DNA from: a virus
Virus record (IMG/VR): IMGVR_UViG_3300049043_000112
Coordinates: 62,001 to 126,000 of that record
Length of the DNA: 64,000 bases
Reading direction: 5' to 3' (one strand)
Made by a program: the position numbers and the translations under genes. This document shows positions 46,586-54,289 of the stretch, in pieces. Position 1 is the stretch's first letter, and every line of letters starts with the position of its first letter. The notes beneath the pieces are model-generated. The model ran no database searches and was not told where the DNA came from. It saw only the letters and a list, made by a program, of their open reading frames with translations.

Positions 46586-47075
46586 ACTTTCCTTTCTTTA
46601 CATCATTAAACCAAAGTCCTTCAAGAAGACGACGAGTTTCAGTATCAGTAATAGCAATCATCATCACCACACCCTCATCAGTAAATTTTCTCTTATACCA
46701 ATTATGACTTCCATCATTAAATTCATGACGACTATAATTCTCATCATTATAAAGGACAATCTCAAACTTACCACCAAGTTCAAAGTTCATTCTTGGTTGA
46801 GATTTATGTGTCTCAATCTCTTTGAGAAGTTCCAGTTTCTTTTGAAGCACTTTGATTTCTGCTTCTGTCTTTTCAATATCAGAATTAAAAGTCATTTGTT
46901 TCAGGTAAGGAGTAGCATCCATCACACCATCTTTCATTGCTTGTCTAAAAGCATTACGCAGACCTTCGTCTACTTGTTCTGGTGTTTGTGGAGTTGGTTG
47001 AAATTCAGTCATCGGTTCTGGTAAAAATCCTTCACGGATAATTCGTGGTTTTGGAAACTCTGGTTTATTCATCAT
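46578..47075 (-). CDS. Hypothetical protein with coiled-coil centre (165 aa)
   Basis: MMNKPEFPKPRIIREGFLPE, then SDIEKTEAEIKVLQKKLELL (coil) and a beta-rich C-terminus (FELGGKFEIVLYNDENYSRH). The coil resembles that of 47085-47696 (EQVEGEIKVLEKQLALLEEM), suggesting related proteins. Confidence 0.68.
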   Translation of the reverse strand: MMNKPEFPKPRIIREGFLPEPMTEFQPTPQTPEQVDEGLRNAFRQAMKDGVMDATPYLKQMTFNSDIEKTEAEIKVLQKKLELLKEIETHKSQPRMNFELGGKFEIVLYNDENYSRHEFNDGSHNWYKRKFTDEGVVMMIAITDTETRRLLEGLWFNDVKKGKYD

Positions 47076-47084
47076 ATCTCCGCA

Positions 47085-47696
47085 TCAATATTCATAAAAT
47101 TGATCAATTACTTTATAATCTTTATCTCGTACCGTACCAGCATAAGGATAGATAGAACTTACAGTTTCTTCCATATCAGGAACAACTTCATAACGGTAAA
47201 TGTCATCGGCATTTCCACCACAATCAACAGAGATTACATTTCCGTCAGGTAAAGTACCACTATAAGTAAAAATATACTTATAATAACTTGAAAATTTCAC
47301 CTTTACTTCACCGTATTTTTCAATAAACTCTTCTTTTGTCATTTGGAGTTGGCAGTGTTGTTTGTGTATGAGAGCATTATACGACAAAAGGCACTCGGTT
47401 TCAAGTGCCCGTGTTCCAGTTTGCGAAGTGTCCTTTTCTATTTCATCATAATACTCTGGTTCATCAGGTGGTTCAGGGTACCCATCTTTTAATTGTACTG
47501 CTTCATAACCCTTCTGGAAGGCATCCCAACTCACAGCATCCCAATCTCCCATAGCAATACTTGTTTCTGGATAATGTCCATAAACATCTTTATATGCTTC
47601 TTCTACTGGAGATTTCATCTTCTCCATTTCTTCCAAGAGTGCAAGTTGCTTTTCCAGCACTTTGATTTCTCCTTCTACTTGTTCAATTAGGTTCAT
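47085..47696 (-). CDS. Two genes read as one frame: coiled-coil protein plus 85-aa protein
   Basis: Part 1 (from 47696): MNLIEQVEGEIKVLEKQLAL, EEAYKDVYGHYPETSIAMGD to EPEYYDEIE. Then codons run through a promoter element (47376-47433) without a stop, into part 2, which has its own ATG at 47342: MTKEEFIEKYGEVKVKFSSY to YKVIDQFYEY. In most other places a stop codon precedes this element, so a stop was probably lost. Part 2 (47085-47342) is likely the separate gene. Confidence 0.6.
   Translation of the reverse strand: MNLIEQVEGEIKVLEKQLALLEEMEKMKSPVEEAYKDVYGHYPETSIAMGDWDAVSWDAFQKGYEAVQLKDGYPEPPDEPEYYDEIEKDTSQTGTRALETECLLSYNALIHKQHCQLQMTKEEFIEKYGEVKVKFSSYYKYIFTYSGTLPDGNVISVDCGGNADDIYRYEVVPDMEETVSSIYPYAGTVRDKDYKVIDQFYEY
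47376..47433 (-). promoter_or_regulatory. TGNCA-type promoter element for 47085-47342
   Basis: GGACA-N10-TGGAACA, 30 bp, then TATAAT; the spacer is GGCACT-N8-AGTGCC + TTTT, a terminator. It lies within the long open frame. Confidence 0.75.
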
Positions 47697-47718
47697 CAGT
47701 CTTAGAGCATCTCCCAGT

Positions 47719-47776
47719 ATTATAACCTGTAAGGCACCCGAAATCAAGTGCCCGTATTCCAGTTTATAAAGTGTCC
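47719..47776 (-). promoter_or_regulatory. TGNCA-type promoter element before 47085-47696
   Basis: GGACA-N10-TGGAATA, 30 bp, then TATAAT; spacer hairpin GGCAC-N10-GTGCC. Confidence 0.75.
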
Positions 47777-48502
47777 TTATGATACTCTCACTCTTTTAGA
47801 AGTATCAATACCTTTTGCTTTTTGATATTTTGATAAACCACCAGAATTAGTGATATAACCAGTTTCAAGGCACATCCATTTTTGTGCGTTATTTTTTCTG
47901 GATAATTCACTTCTTTGTTCTGGTGTTAGTGAAAAAATACCAGTTCCATTTTTCATTTGGGTTCTTGCCCCCATTCTACCATATTCACTTCTTACTTCTT
48001 TTGGTAATTTTCCAAGTCCGCTTGCATATGCTTTTTTGGCAGAGGCAGATAATTCTTCACTCGTTAGTGTGAATATGCCGAGTTTATTATCTCTTGTATA
48101 AGCACCATTTCTTTTTCCAAGTTCAACTCTTTCTTCTGTTGTAAGTTGAAACATTCCTAATTTATTTTTATGTTGATTTTTTCCTTTTCTACTTGCCTCT
48201 TCAAAAGATGGTATATAACAAAACTTTGTAGAAGTTTGTTTGGATTTATTAGCAAAGTGTGGATTTTCAACTACTTTATAATACTCTTGTAAAATAATCT
48301 TATCAGCATATGCTTCCTCTCTTGTAGCATAATCACTTTTCAAAATTATCTTCTGTGTTGGATTGAATGTCCTATCGTGAAAAGAACCAAAATACTTTAC
48401 ATCTTCTTCTGGTAAGCATTTACAAGTTCTACTACCAATATATCCTCTACCATATTCCTCATAGGAATAATAGGTGTAATGATACTCTTTTTGAGTTTCC
48501 AT
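47777..48502 (-). CDS. GIY-YIG/NUMOD3 homing endonuclease
   Basis: 241 residues. YHYTYYSYEEYGRGYIGSRT is a GIY-YIG-like core (YYS...GYIGSR), then QKIILKSDYATREEAYADKI. NUMOD3 repeats follow (KLGMFQLTTEERVELGKRNG, KLGIFTLTSEELSASAKKAY, GTGIFSLTPEQRSELSRKNN) and the end KWMCLETGYITNSGGLSKYQ. Homologue of 43210-43988. Confidence 0.8.
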   Translation of the reverse strand: METQKEYHYTYYSYEEYGRGYIGSRTCKCLPEEDVKYFGSFHDRTFNPTQKIILKSDYATREEAYADKIILQEYYKVVENPHFANKSKQTSTKFCYIPSFEEASRKGKNQHKNKLGMFQLTTEERVELGKRNGAYTRDNKLGIFTLTSEELSASAKKAYASGLGKLPKEVRSEYGRMGARTQMKNGTGIFSLTPEQRSELSRKNNAQKWMCLETGYITNSGGLSKYQKAKGIDTSKRVRVS

Positions 48503-48510
48503 AGTTCTAT

Positions 48511-48604
48511 TCTATTAAGACGGCACTACTATTTATAATAGTTTATAATAGAAAAGGTGCCCGAAAGCACCTAATCTGTCCGTAGAGATTGCCGTCTTAA
48601 CAGA
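48511..48604 (-). promoter_or_regulatory. Late-expression switch before the endonuclease at 47777-48502
   Basis: 5' arm TCTGTTAAGACGGCA (48590-48604), terminator GGTGC-N6-GCACC (48556-48571), TATAAATA (48530-48537), 3' arm TGCCGTCTTAATAGA (48511-48525), ATG 48502. Arms pair over 15 bp with one G-U. Confidence 0.78.
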
Positions 48605-48609
48605 CATTC

Positions 48610-48864
48610 TTATTTATTATCGTTCTCTACATCTTCTTCCAGTTGTTTATAAAGAGCATATTCATATCCGCACAAAAATGCACTTTCAACCCAAGAAATA
48701 AGAATTTGTTTCCTTTGGTTCTCATCTTCAATTCTTATGTCGTCTTCAAAGTATTCATACCGAAATGTAAATCTACCATAAAAATCTCCATAAAACCACT
48801 TATTAAATGAAAGTTGAGCATCTTCTTGAGGGTCAAGATATTCATTTGTTGGATGTTTAGTCAT
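48610..48864 (-). CDS. Small acidic protein (84 aa)
   Basis: MTKHPTNEYLDPQEDAQLSF then WFYGDFYGRFTFRYEYFEDD. ATGA overlap with 48861-49223. Confidence 0.65.
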   Translation of the reverse strand: MTKHPTNEYLDPQEDAQLSFNKWFYGDFYGRFTFRYEYFEDDIRIEDENQRKQILISWVESAFLCGYEYALYKQLEEDVENDNK

Positions 48865-49223
48865 TCTTCCAAACTCTTAATACATTTTTGAATAAGGGCA
48901 TTCCACCTCTTTGGAGTAAGTTTCTCACTCGCATAAGAACTCCTAAAAGGATACTTATACCAAGTCAAACGGAAGTTCTCACTTGGGATTTCAAAGTTAG
49001 GTTTATCCATCTCATCTTCTTCATCACCCCAATAATAAGGACGGATGATAAAGAAGTCGTTGGAGAAATGTGGAGTATATCCATAATCTTTTTCTCCTGT
49101 TTTTTCTGTAATCGCATCAATCAGGATTTGAAATGGGCCACCCATCCATTTCTCACGAGGAACACTATATTCTTCTGTGGGATTGCCGAATAAGATTTGT
49201 CCTAGTTCAAGTTCGTTAGTCAT
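48861..49223 (-). CDS. Hypothetical protein (120 aa)
   Basis: MTNELELGQILFGNPTEEYS then IIRPYYWGDEEDEMDKPNFE and LTWYKYPFRSSYASEKLTPK. The GQILFGNPTEEY start is common in phage small proteins. Confidence 0.68.
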   Translation of the reverse strand: MTNELELGQILFGNPTEEYSVPREKWMGGPFQILIDAITEKTGEKDYGYTPHFSNDFFIIRPYYWGDEEDEMDKPNFEIPSENFRLTWYKYPFRSSYASEKLTPKRWNALIQKCIKSLEE

Positions 49224-49558
49224 TTCAGGTTCAGTAGTTCTTTTTCTTCATCAGTTAAGGAAGCAAGGTCTTTTTTGAGTTGTTTAAGTTTCCGTTCTTT
49301 TGCTTTTGCTTTGACTGCTTTTTCTTTTTCCAGTTGTTTTAGTCGTTTCGCATACTCTTTATCGTTTTCTTCCCGATGCTTATAAAGGTAATATTCAGTG
49401 TATTTTTCACCACCATAATCCCACTCATATTCACTTTCAATCCCTTCCCAACCAGCATCTAACTCTGCTTGTAGTGAGGTAATAATACTTTCAAGAGTTC
49501 CTTCAAGAATCCCATAATATTTTTGAGTTTCTTTGACTTGAATTCGTTTGATAGTCAT
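49220..49558 (-). CDS. Charged helical protein (112 aa)
   Basis: MTIKRIQVKETQKYYGILEG then WEGIESEYEWDYGGEKYTEY and a Lys/Glu-rich coil. ATG preferred over upstream in-frame GTG. Confidence 0.65.
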   Translation of the reverse strand: MTIKRIQVKETQKYYGILEGTLESIITSLQAELDAGWEGIESEYEWDYGGEKYTEYYLYKHREENDKEYAKRLKQLEKEKAVKAKAKERKLKQLKKDLASLTDEEKELLNLK

Positions 49559-49559
49559 T

Positions 49560-49796
49560 TCATTCACCTTTCAATTGACGAATTTCACTTTCAAGTTCAT
49601 AAATGCGTTCATTCATTTGGTGAAGAAGCATAATCAACGAACGACCACAGATGGTTTCACCACTATCTTCTGAAATAGCAGAAATAATATCTTCTGCTTC
49701 AGAGTTGTTGTAGGGGAAGTATTCCTTTGCGTGTGCTTCGGGATATTGAGTATCCCAAGACCTTTCAGGAATAGTTTTTTCAAAGAGAGTAGTCAT
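49560..49796 (-). CDS. Small acidic protein (78 aa)
   Basis: MTTLFEKTIPERSWDTQYPE then NSEAEDIISAISEDSGETIC and a coiled end (QMNERIYELESEIRQLKGE). Confidence 0.65.
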   Translation of the reverse strand: MTTLFEKTIPERSWDTQYPEAHAKEYFPYNNSEAEDIISAISEDSGETICGRSLIMLLHQMNERIYELESEIRQLKGE

Positions 49797-50116
49797 TTCA
49801 GTTCTCCATAAGAAAGATGTTGGATTTCTTCTTTGGTCAAGGTTTTCATATAACCACGAGGATACTCATTATCATAAGCATTGAAGACAAAAACTGGAAT
49901 GTTTCTTTCCTTACAGATTTGTTTGAACTTTTCTTCATTCAGTTCAAACTTATGAACATAAACAACGATTGGATAATCATCCCAAAATCCAACAAGACTT
50001 TCTGGATAATAATCCCACTCAAACTCATCAAGTTCTTGAATGATTTTTTCTACATCTTGAATATGTTCTGGATTAGTGTAAATGCGTCCGTATCCTTTGT
50101 AATTGAAGGCAGTCAT
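49793..50116 (-). CDS. Hypothetical protein (107 aa)
   Basis: MTAFNYKGYGRIYTNPEHIQ then DVEKIIQELDEFEWDYYPES and VFVFNAYDNEYPRGYMKTLT. Alpha/beta, unknown. Confidence 0.66.
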   Translation of the reverse strand: MTAFNYKGYGRIYTNPEHIQDVEKIIQELDEFEWDYYPESLVGFWDDYPIVVYVHKFELNEEKFKQICKERNIPVFVFNAYDNEYPRGYMKTLTKEEIQHLSYGELK

Positions 50117-50117
50117 T

Positions 50118-50291
50118 TCAAATCTGGTGTTGTTTAAGGTGAAGTTTGATACAATCCATAACATCATTAAGAGTTAGACATTCTCCTTCATAAGTAAAGT
50201 CTCCATTTTCCAGATGTAGAATTTCAAGAGTGTAATAAAACATTCCTTGAGGATGATATTGTTTGATGTCAATGTGGGTTTCGTAGTCCAT
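50118..50291 (-). CDS. Small protein paralogous to 45781-45969 (57 aa)
   Basis: MDYETHIDIKQYHPQGMFYY then NGDFTYEGECLTLNDVMDCI and KLHL. Same layout as 45781-45969. Confidence 0.65.
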   Translation of the reverse strand: MDYETHIDIKQYHPQGMFYYTLEILHLENGDFTYEGECLTLNDVMDCIKLHLKQHQI

Positions 50292-50515
50292 CAGTTCTTA
50301 TAGAGTTTGTAGATTGCGTCTGCGAGTGCGAGTGCTTCTTCTTTATCCATACAAATGTAATTAACCCTTTTATCACCTTTCTCTTTATTATAATCAAACT
50401 CCCAATAAGAAACAGTGAAACCATCGCATCCTACATCAAGATGAGTGTCTTCGGCAGTGTACCAGAAATCTTGATGTTGTTGAATACGAACTTGATTGGT
50501 GATTTTAAGAGTCAT
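50291..50515 (-). CDS. Small beta-rich protein (74 aa)
   Basis: MTLKITNQVRIQQHQDFWYT then DGFTVSYWEFDYNKEKGDKR and EALALADAIYKLYKN. Confidence 0.66.
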   Translation of the reverse strand: MTLKITNQVRIQQHQDFWYTAEDTHLDVGCDGFTVSYWEFDYNKEKGDKRVNYICMDKEEALALADAIYKLYKN

Positions 50516-50543
50516 TGGTTTGGTTGCGTATAAAAGTATTATA

Positions 50544-50828
50544 TCAAATGGAATAAGAAGAACTCACTTCCGTCCAAGGAAGAGTTTCCAGTTCCTCATC
50601 GGTAAATTGAATACCATCATCATAACTTGCTTCATTTTTGTAGAGATAAAACTGCTTAAAATTAACAACAGTCCCTCTCAAATCTCCTTCTTCATCTACT
50701 TCATAGACAAGCACATCACAATACTTATTCCTATCATAAGTCAAGATTGTTGCCTTACGAATAGGTGCTGGTTTTCCAGCAACATCACCATAACATTCAA
50801 TAGGATAATCAGTAAAAGCATCAAGCAT
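50544..50828 (-). CDS. Small hypothetical protein (94 aa)
   Basis: MLDAFTDYPIECYGDVAGKP then TYDRNKYCDVLVYEVDEEGD. Beta-barrel-like. Own promoter element. Confidence 0.68.
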   Translation of the reverse strand: MLDAFTDYPIECYGDVAGKPAPIRKATILTYDRNKYCDVLVYEVDEEGDLRGTVVNFKQFYLYKNEASYDDGIQFTDEELETLPWTEVSSSYSI

Positions 50829-50853
50829 TTGGAGTTCCTTTGTGTATGAGTGT

Positions 50854-50911
50854 ATTATAAGGCATCCAGAGGCACCTGTGAAGTGTCCTTGTGCCAGTTC
50901 TTCAAGTGTCA
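50854..50911 (-). promoter_or_regulatory. TGNCA-type promoter element before 50544-50828
   Basis: TGACA-N10-TGGCACA, 30 bp, then TATAAT. The TGA of the left half is the stop codon of 50909-51094. Confidence 0.82.
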
Positions 50912-51094
50912 GTCAAGGTTTTCAATCTCTTCACATAGTTCCAATAAATCATAACACATAATCACACCAGGAGACACTTGAAGAACATTAATCACCTCAC
51001 GGAGAGTAGCAGCAAGATGTAGGTTAGGGTCGTGCTGTGGGTCATAATAATAATGAGAAAATACTTTTCTTGCTTTTTCTTTCATAGTAGTCAT
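50909..51094 (-). CDS. Small hypothetical protein (61 aa)
   Basis: MTTMKEKARKVFSHYYYDPQ then ATLREVINVLQVSPGVIMCY. Helical. ATGA overlap with 51091-51294. Confidence 0.65.
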   Translation of the reverse strand: MTTMKEKARKVFSHYYYDPQHDPNLHLAATLREVINVLQVSPGVIMCYDLLELCEEIENLD

Positions 51095-51294
51095 AGTGCT
51101 CCCTCCTCAATCATTTTACGCATCGTTGCTTCACTAATAATGTCTTGTTCCAGTTCGTGTGGTGGTGCTACTTTGAGGTAGATTTCATAATGAAACTCAT
51201 TCATATCTTTGGAAGGGATATATCCTTTGTAAGAAATCATTTTTTGAATTGCTTTGCGGGCAGGGTCTTCCCAGTCCTCTTTGAAGTTGAACAT
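51091..51294 (-). CDS. Small hypothetical protein (67 aa)
   Basis: MFNFKEDWEDPARKAIQKMI then PPHELEQDIISEATMRKMIE. Helical; stop adjoins 51294-51533. Confidence 0.65.
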   Translation of the reverse strand: MFNFKEDWEDPARKAIQKMISYKGYIPSKDMNEFHYEIYLKVAPPHELEQDIISEATMRKMIEEGAL

Positions 51295-51533
51295 TACAGA
51301 ACCTCACATAATGGAAAAACTCTTACACTTGAAATAAATCCTGGTTTTGTGTATTTTTCTTTGTAATCTGCTGCGAACTCTTTTGCTTGAAGTTTAGTTT
51401 CAAAAGTCCCAAAGTATCGGTGAAATGCTTCTACACCTTCATATTTGTTATAAAGTCCCACTATCCACTTATGAGAATGTTCTGGGTAGGTGTCGTTTTC
51501 TTCTATCCAAGAGTAGTATGCGTCCTTATTCAT
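51294..51533 (-). CDS. Small hypothetical protein (79 aa)
   Basis: MNKDAYYSWIEENDTYPEHS then HKWIVGLYNKYEGVEAFHRY and a ...ETKLQAKEFAADYKEKY helix. Confidence 0.63.
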   Translation of the reverse strand: MNKDAYYSWIEENDTYPEHSHKWIVGLYNKYEGVEAFHRYFGTFETKLQAKEFAADYKEKYTKPGFISSVRVFPLCEVL

Positions 51534-51811
51534 CACCAACTCCCATACTTGTCTTCAATTTCTTTCACCCGTTCCATAAAACTATCCTCTCCGTGATCGC
51601 CAGCATACAACCTATCAATATGATACATCACATCAGACAACTTGTGAAGATAGTGGACTTGTTCTTCCAGATACTCTATGGTTTCTGGACTATAGTTCTT
51701 CACATAACCATACTCATCCTCTTTGTTATTGTTGAGGATTTCTTCTTCCAAGTCCCTAGCAAATTGGGAAACTTGGAAGTAGCAGTAATCACCAAAGTGT
51801 CCGCCGCTCAT
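51533..51811 (-). CDS. Small acidic protein (92 aa)
   Basis: MSGGHFGDYCYFQVSQFARD then EEILNNNKEDEYGYVKNYSP and HYLHKLSDVMYHIDRLYAGD. The MSGGHFxxxxYxxxxFAxxLE pattern is widespread in phages. Confidence 0.7.
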   Translation of the reverse strand: MSGGHFGDYCYFQVSQFARDLEEEILNNNKEDEYGYVKNYSPETIEYLEEQVHYLHKLSDVMYHIDRLYAGDHGEDSFMERVKEIEDKYGSW

Positions 51812-51984
51812 TCTTCCTCCTCCTCATAAGGGAACATAGCATCATACTCTTCATCAGTCAGAGTAAGATACTCCACATCAGCATCTTGATGATCTTCGGC
51901 ATATATTACCTGATAACGCTGGAATTCGTTCCAGTCATTAGCAGCATATTCTATGATGCCGTTCAGAAGACAAAGGTAGTTCAT
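51808..51984 (-). CDS. Small acidic protein (58 aa)
   Basis: MNYLCLLNGIIEYAANDWNE then YAEDHQDADVEYLTLTDEEY and an acidic tail. Confidence 0.62.
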   Translation of the reverse strand: MNYLCLLNGIIEYAANDWNEFQRYQVIYAEDHQDADVEYLTLTDEEYDAMFPYEEEEE

Positions 51985-52124
51985 CACAATACCTCCCAAT
52001 CACATTCCCAATGACAATCGTTGCTTACATTTACCCAGAAGAAGTATTTCTGGTTCTCTGATGCGAGAAACATCATACCATCACCCTTGTCCTGTTCCAC
52101 AATACAAATAGGATTGTTGTCCAT
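51984..52124 (-). CDS. Small hypothetical protein (46 aa)
   Basis: MDNNPICIVEQDKGDGMMFL then ENQKYFFWVNVSNDCHWECD. Small beta-rich Cys protein. Confidence 0.58.
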   Translation of the reverse strand: MDNNPICIVEQDKGDGMMFLASENQKYFFWVNVSNDCHWECDWEVL

Positions 52125-52128
52125 CGTA

Positions 52129-52401
52129 TTACACAGACGGTTCTTGGCTTTGCTGCTTTTGGGTCTTACGGTTACTCTTCTCATTTTGAATCTCCAATTT
52201 CAGTTTGCGGATACCAGTAATAAAATAAGCGAAGTCACGGGTTTCTGTGATAGGTTTGATTTCACCACAGACACCACACTTTGACTCATAAACAGAGGAG
52301 CATCCTACGGAATACACTCCATACTTTTTCCCGCAGTCAAAGCAGGTATTGGCAGCATTCTCAAGTTTCTTGAGTAGTGCTTTCTTCTCTTTGAGGTTCA
52401 T
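52129..52401 (-). CDS. Zinc-ribbon-like small protein (90 aa)
   Basis: MNLKEKKALLKKLENAANTC then CGKKYGVYSVGCSSVYESKC and GVCGEIKP. Paired CxxC...CxxC suggests a zinc ribbon, typical of small regulatory or nuclease-associated proteins. Own TATGAT promoter element. Confidence 0.7.
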   Translation of the reverse strand: MNLKEKKALLKKLENAANTCFDCGKKYGVYSVGCSSVYESKCGVCGEIKPITETRDFAYFITGIRKLKLEIQNEKSNRKTQKQQSQEPSV

Positions 52402-52561
52402 AGTAGAGTTCAACTCCATACTTGTTTTTGAGGTTGTCTGTGAGGTAATCATACAGCAGGTCGGCAAACCCGTAATGGGGTCTTGTGCCACTTTCTATAC
52501 TGGAACTGGTCGCCACTGTCCACATTATATCCAGTGCTTTCTTATCAGGTAGGTTCTTCAT
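52361..52561 (-). CDS. Small protein overlapping a promoter element (66 aa)
   Basis: MKNLPDKKALDIMWTVATSS then HYGFADLLYDYLTDNLKNKY. The coding frame contains the promoter element at 52448-52505. Sequence looks protein-like, but it could be two short frames. Confidence 0.5.
   Translation of the reverse strand: MKNLPDKKALDIMWTVATSSSIESGTRPHYGFADLLYDYLTDNLKNKYGVELYYEPQREESTTQET
52448..52505 (-). promoter_or_regulatory. TGNCA-type promoter element before 52129-52401
   Basis: TTCCA-N10-TGGCACA, 30 bp, then TATGAT. Confidence 0.65.
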
Positions 52562-52949
52562 CTTCTAATGCCTCATCTAAATCCACACCTTCCAATACTT
52601 CATTTGCCCACTTCAACTTATCCATTACTTCATCCATAGGATATGTCTCTACTTTACCAAGCTCAACATCTTCTACCATTTGCATCAGGTGCTCTAAAAA
52701 GTGTTTGGGATAAATGTCATCTTCCAAACTATCCCAGAAATAAAGAGCACACTGTTCTAATGGGTCATCACTTATAAGAAGAGCATATTCTTGATAGTTG
52801 TCTCCCATCAAGTCACCCCAGTTCTTGAAAGCATACCAACAATTATACCACCCTTGAATGATACAAGAGTGCCAAATATATTCAAACCAAGTTAATTTGG
52901 TTTTTTTCTTATCAGTTCCTAAAAGAGGTCGTGAAAACATATGAAACAT
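52545..52949 (-). CDS. Hypothetical protein (134 aa)
   Basis: MFHMFSRPLLGTDKKKTKLT then WFEYIWHSCIIQGWYNCWYA and an acidic C-terminus. Trp/aromatic-rich. Unknown. Confidence 0.66.
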   Translation of the reverse strand: MFHMFSRPLLGTDKKKTKLTWFEYIWHSCIIQGWYNCWYAFKNWGDLMGDNYQEYALLISDDPLEQCALYFWDSLEDDIYPKHFLEHLMQMVEDVELGKVETYPMDEVMDKLKWANEVLEGVDLDEALEDEEPT

Positions 52950-52952
52950 TCT

Positions 52953-53591
52953 TTACTTTAACATCATAGCATTTTTGTTGAAAAATATCCATCCTTTGTG
53001 TTGTTTTTGTTTTTTATTTAATACTTTAATAAATGCTGATTGGTCTAGATTATATTTTCTACATATTTCACGCATAGTATCATATTCTTCTATTACTTTT
53101 CCAGATGGAGAAACTAGAATATAACTTTTTTTAAAGTTATTTTTAAATTTTTCAATAGTTTCCTTTGATACAATTTTTCCTTTATTTAATCTACTTAATT
53201 TTTCTCTCGTCTCCAGAGTAATTATTCTATTCTTACTTTTTTCTGCTATTTTTTGTTTTGTTTCTAATGTATGCCTCTTACCATAAAAATTATTTTTTTC
53301 TCCAGAGGCAATACGACCACTTACTCCATCACCACCATCAGTTTTGTTATAGAGAATACCTGTTTCTAAATCTTTTCTACCAAACACGGCAATCATATAG
53401 ATTTCGTGCTTAAATGCTTCTTCTTCTGTTAAATTCTTTTTGAGAAATATTATTCTATCTAGATTTTTTGGTTTCCCAACTTCACCTTTACCCTTATTAT
53501 ATAATCTTCGTCCTTCTCCTTTACCTATGTAATAGGGTGTTCCATCCTCACGCAAATACGCATAAGTATAAAATCTAGGTGAATTTGCCAT
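52953..53591 (-). CDS. GIY-YIG homing endonuclease (NUMOD3 type)
   Basis: 212 residues. RFYTYAYLREDGTPYYIGKG is a clear GIY-YIG core (YAY...YIGKG), then DRIIFLKKNLTEEEAFKHEI, a Gly-rich linker, NUMOD3-type repeats (KRHTLETKQKIAEKSKNR) and a C-terminal helix-turn-helix. Late switch upstream. Confidence 0.88.
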   Translation of the reverse strand: MANSPRFYTYAYLREDGTPYYIGKGEGRRLYNKGKGEVGKPKNLDRIIFLKKNLTEEEAFKHEIYMIAVFGRKDLETGILYNKTDGGDGVSGRIASGEKNNFYGKRHTLETKQKIAEKSKNRIITLETREKLSRLNKGKIVSKETIEKFKNNFKKSYILVSPSGKVIEEYDTMREICRKYNLDQSAFIKVLNKKQKQHKGWIFFNKNAMMLK

Positions 53592-53600
53592 AGTTCTACT

Positions 53601-53680
53601 CTTAAACTAACCGCATTAGTATTTATAATACAAAGGAGGAGATTTTTCTCCTCCAACCTTACAGATTGCGGTCAGTTAAG
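53601..53680 (-). promoter_or_regulatory. Late-expression switch before the GIY-YIG gene
   Basis: 5' arm CTTAACTGACCGCA (53667-53680), terminator GGAGGAG-N6-CTCCTCC (53635-53654), TATAAATA (53620-53627), 3' arm TGCGGTTAGTTTAAG (53601-53615), ATG 53591. The arms pair over 14 bp with one bulged T. Confidence 0.75.
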
Positions 53681-53690
53681 GCATTATTAT

Positions 53691-53990
53691 TTATTCAGCG
53701 GTTTCTTCACTCCATTTGTCTAAATCTTTTATAAGGTCTTCATCTACTTCCTTCATATAATCCCAGTTCCAAGTTCTGGAAAGAATATCAATATCAAACC
53801 CAAACTTATATCCCCAGAACAGAATACCCAGTACAGTTCCACTGCCAGAAGTAATCTGAATATAGGGCCAAGATGGTTCATCATTCCAACTTACAGAAAC
53901 TTGAAGCAAACTTCTACGCTTGATGTTTAGGATCTGGACATATACTTCGTGTCCAAAATCGTAACGATGCTTGAATTTAATAAGGTCTAT
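53691..53990 (-). CDS. Small protein lacking a normal start codon (ATA at 53990)
   Basis: The frame reads (ATA) DLIKFKHRYDFGHEVYVQIL then NIKRRSLLQVSVSW, WNDEPSWPYIQITSGSGTVL, and WNWDYMKEVDE. It is open from 53990 and no ATG lies before the conserved part. ATG to ATA is one transition. The ATA overlaps the upstream gene's TAG stop. Confidence 0.55.
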   Translation of the reverse strand: MDLIKFKHRYDFGHEVYVQILNIKRRSLLQVSVSWNDEPSWPYIQITSGSGTVLGILFWGYKFGFDIDILSRTWNWDYMKEVDEDLIKDLDKWSEETAE

Positions 53991-54289
53991 TTGTAGTCGT
54001 CTCCATATTCAAGGTTAGAATCTGCATTCATTAGTTCCACAGTTGTCCGATATCCTTGTGCAACTGTGACTTCGTGCTGAATTGCAATATCACGAAGTGC
54101 TTCTACATCATATTCAGGGGCAGTAATCCAACTGAAACCTTTACCGAACGTATTATCAGGATTTACAATATACCAGTGACAGGCAGTATCGGGAACAAAC
54201 ACAGAACATTTAGTCCAATCATTGTCCCATTGAGGCACTTGTACAAAAGATAGTGCCGCAAAGATAAATCCTAGAAAACTGAAAATCAT
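53987..54289 (-). CDS. Secreted small protein (100 aa)
   Basis: MIFSFLGFIFAALSFVQVPQ signal-like N-terminus, then WTKCSVFVPDTACHWYIVNP. Probably exported. ATG chosen after the in-frame TTG. Confidence 0.62.
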   Translation of the reverse strand: MIFSFLGFIFAALSFVQVPQWDNDWTKCSVFVPDTACHWYIVNPDNTFGKGFSWITAPEYDVEALRDIAIQHEVTVAQGYRTTVELMNADSNLEYGDDYK

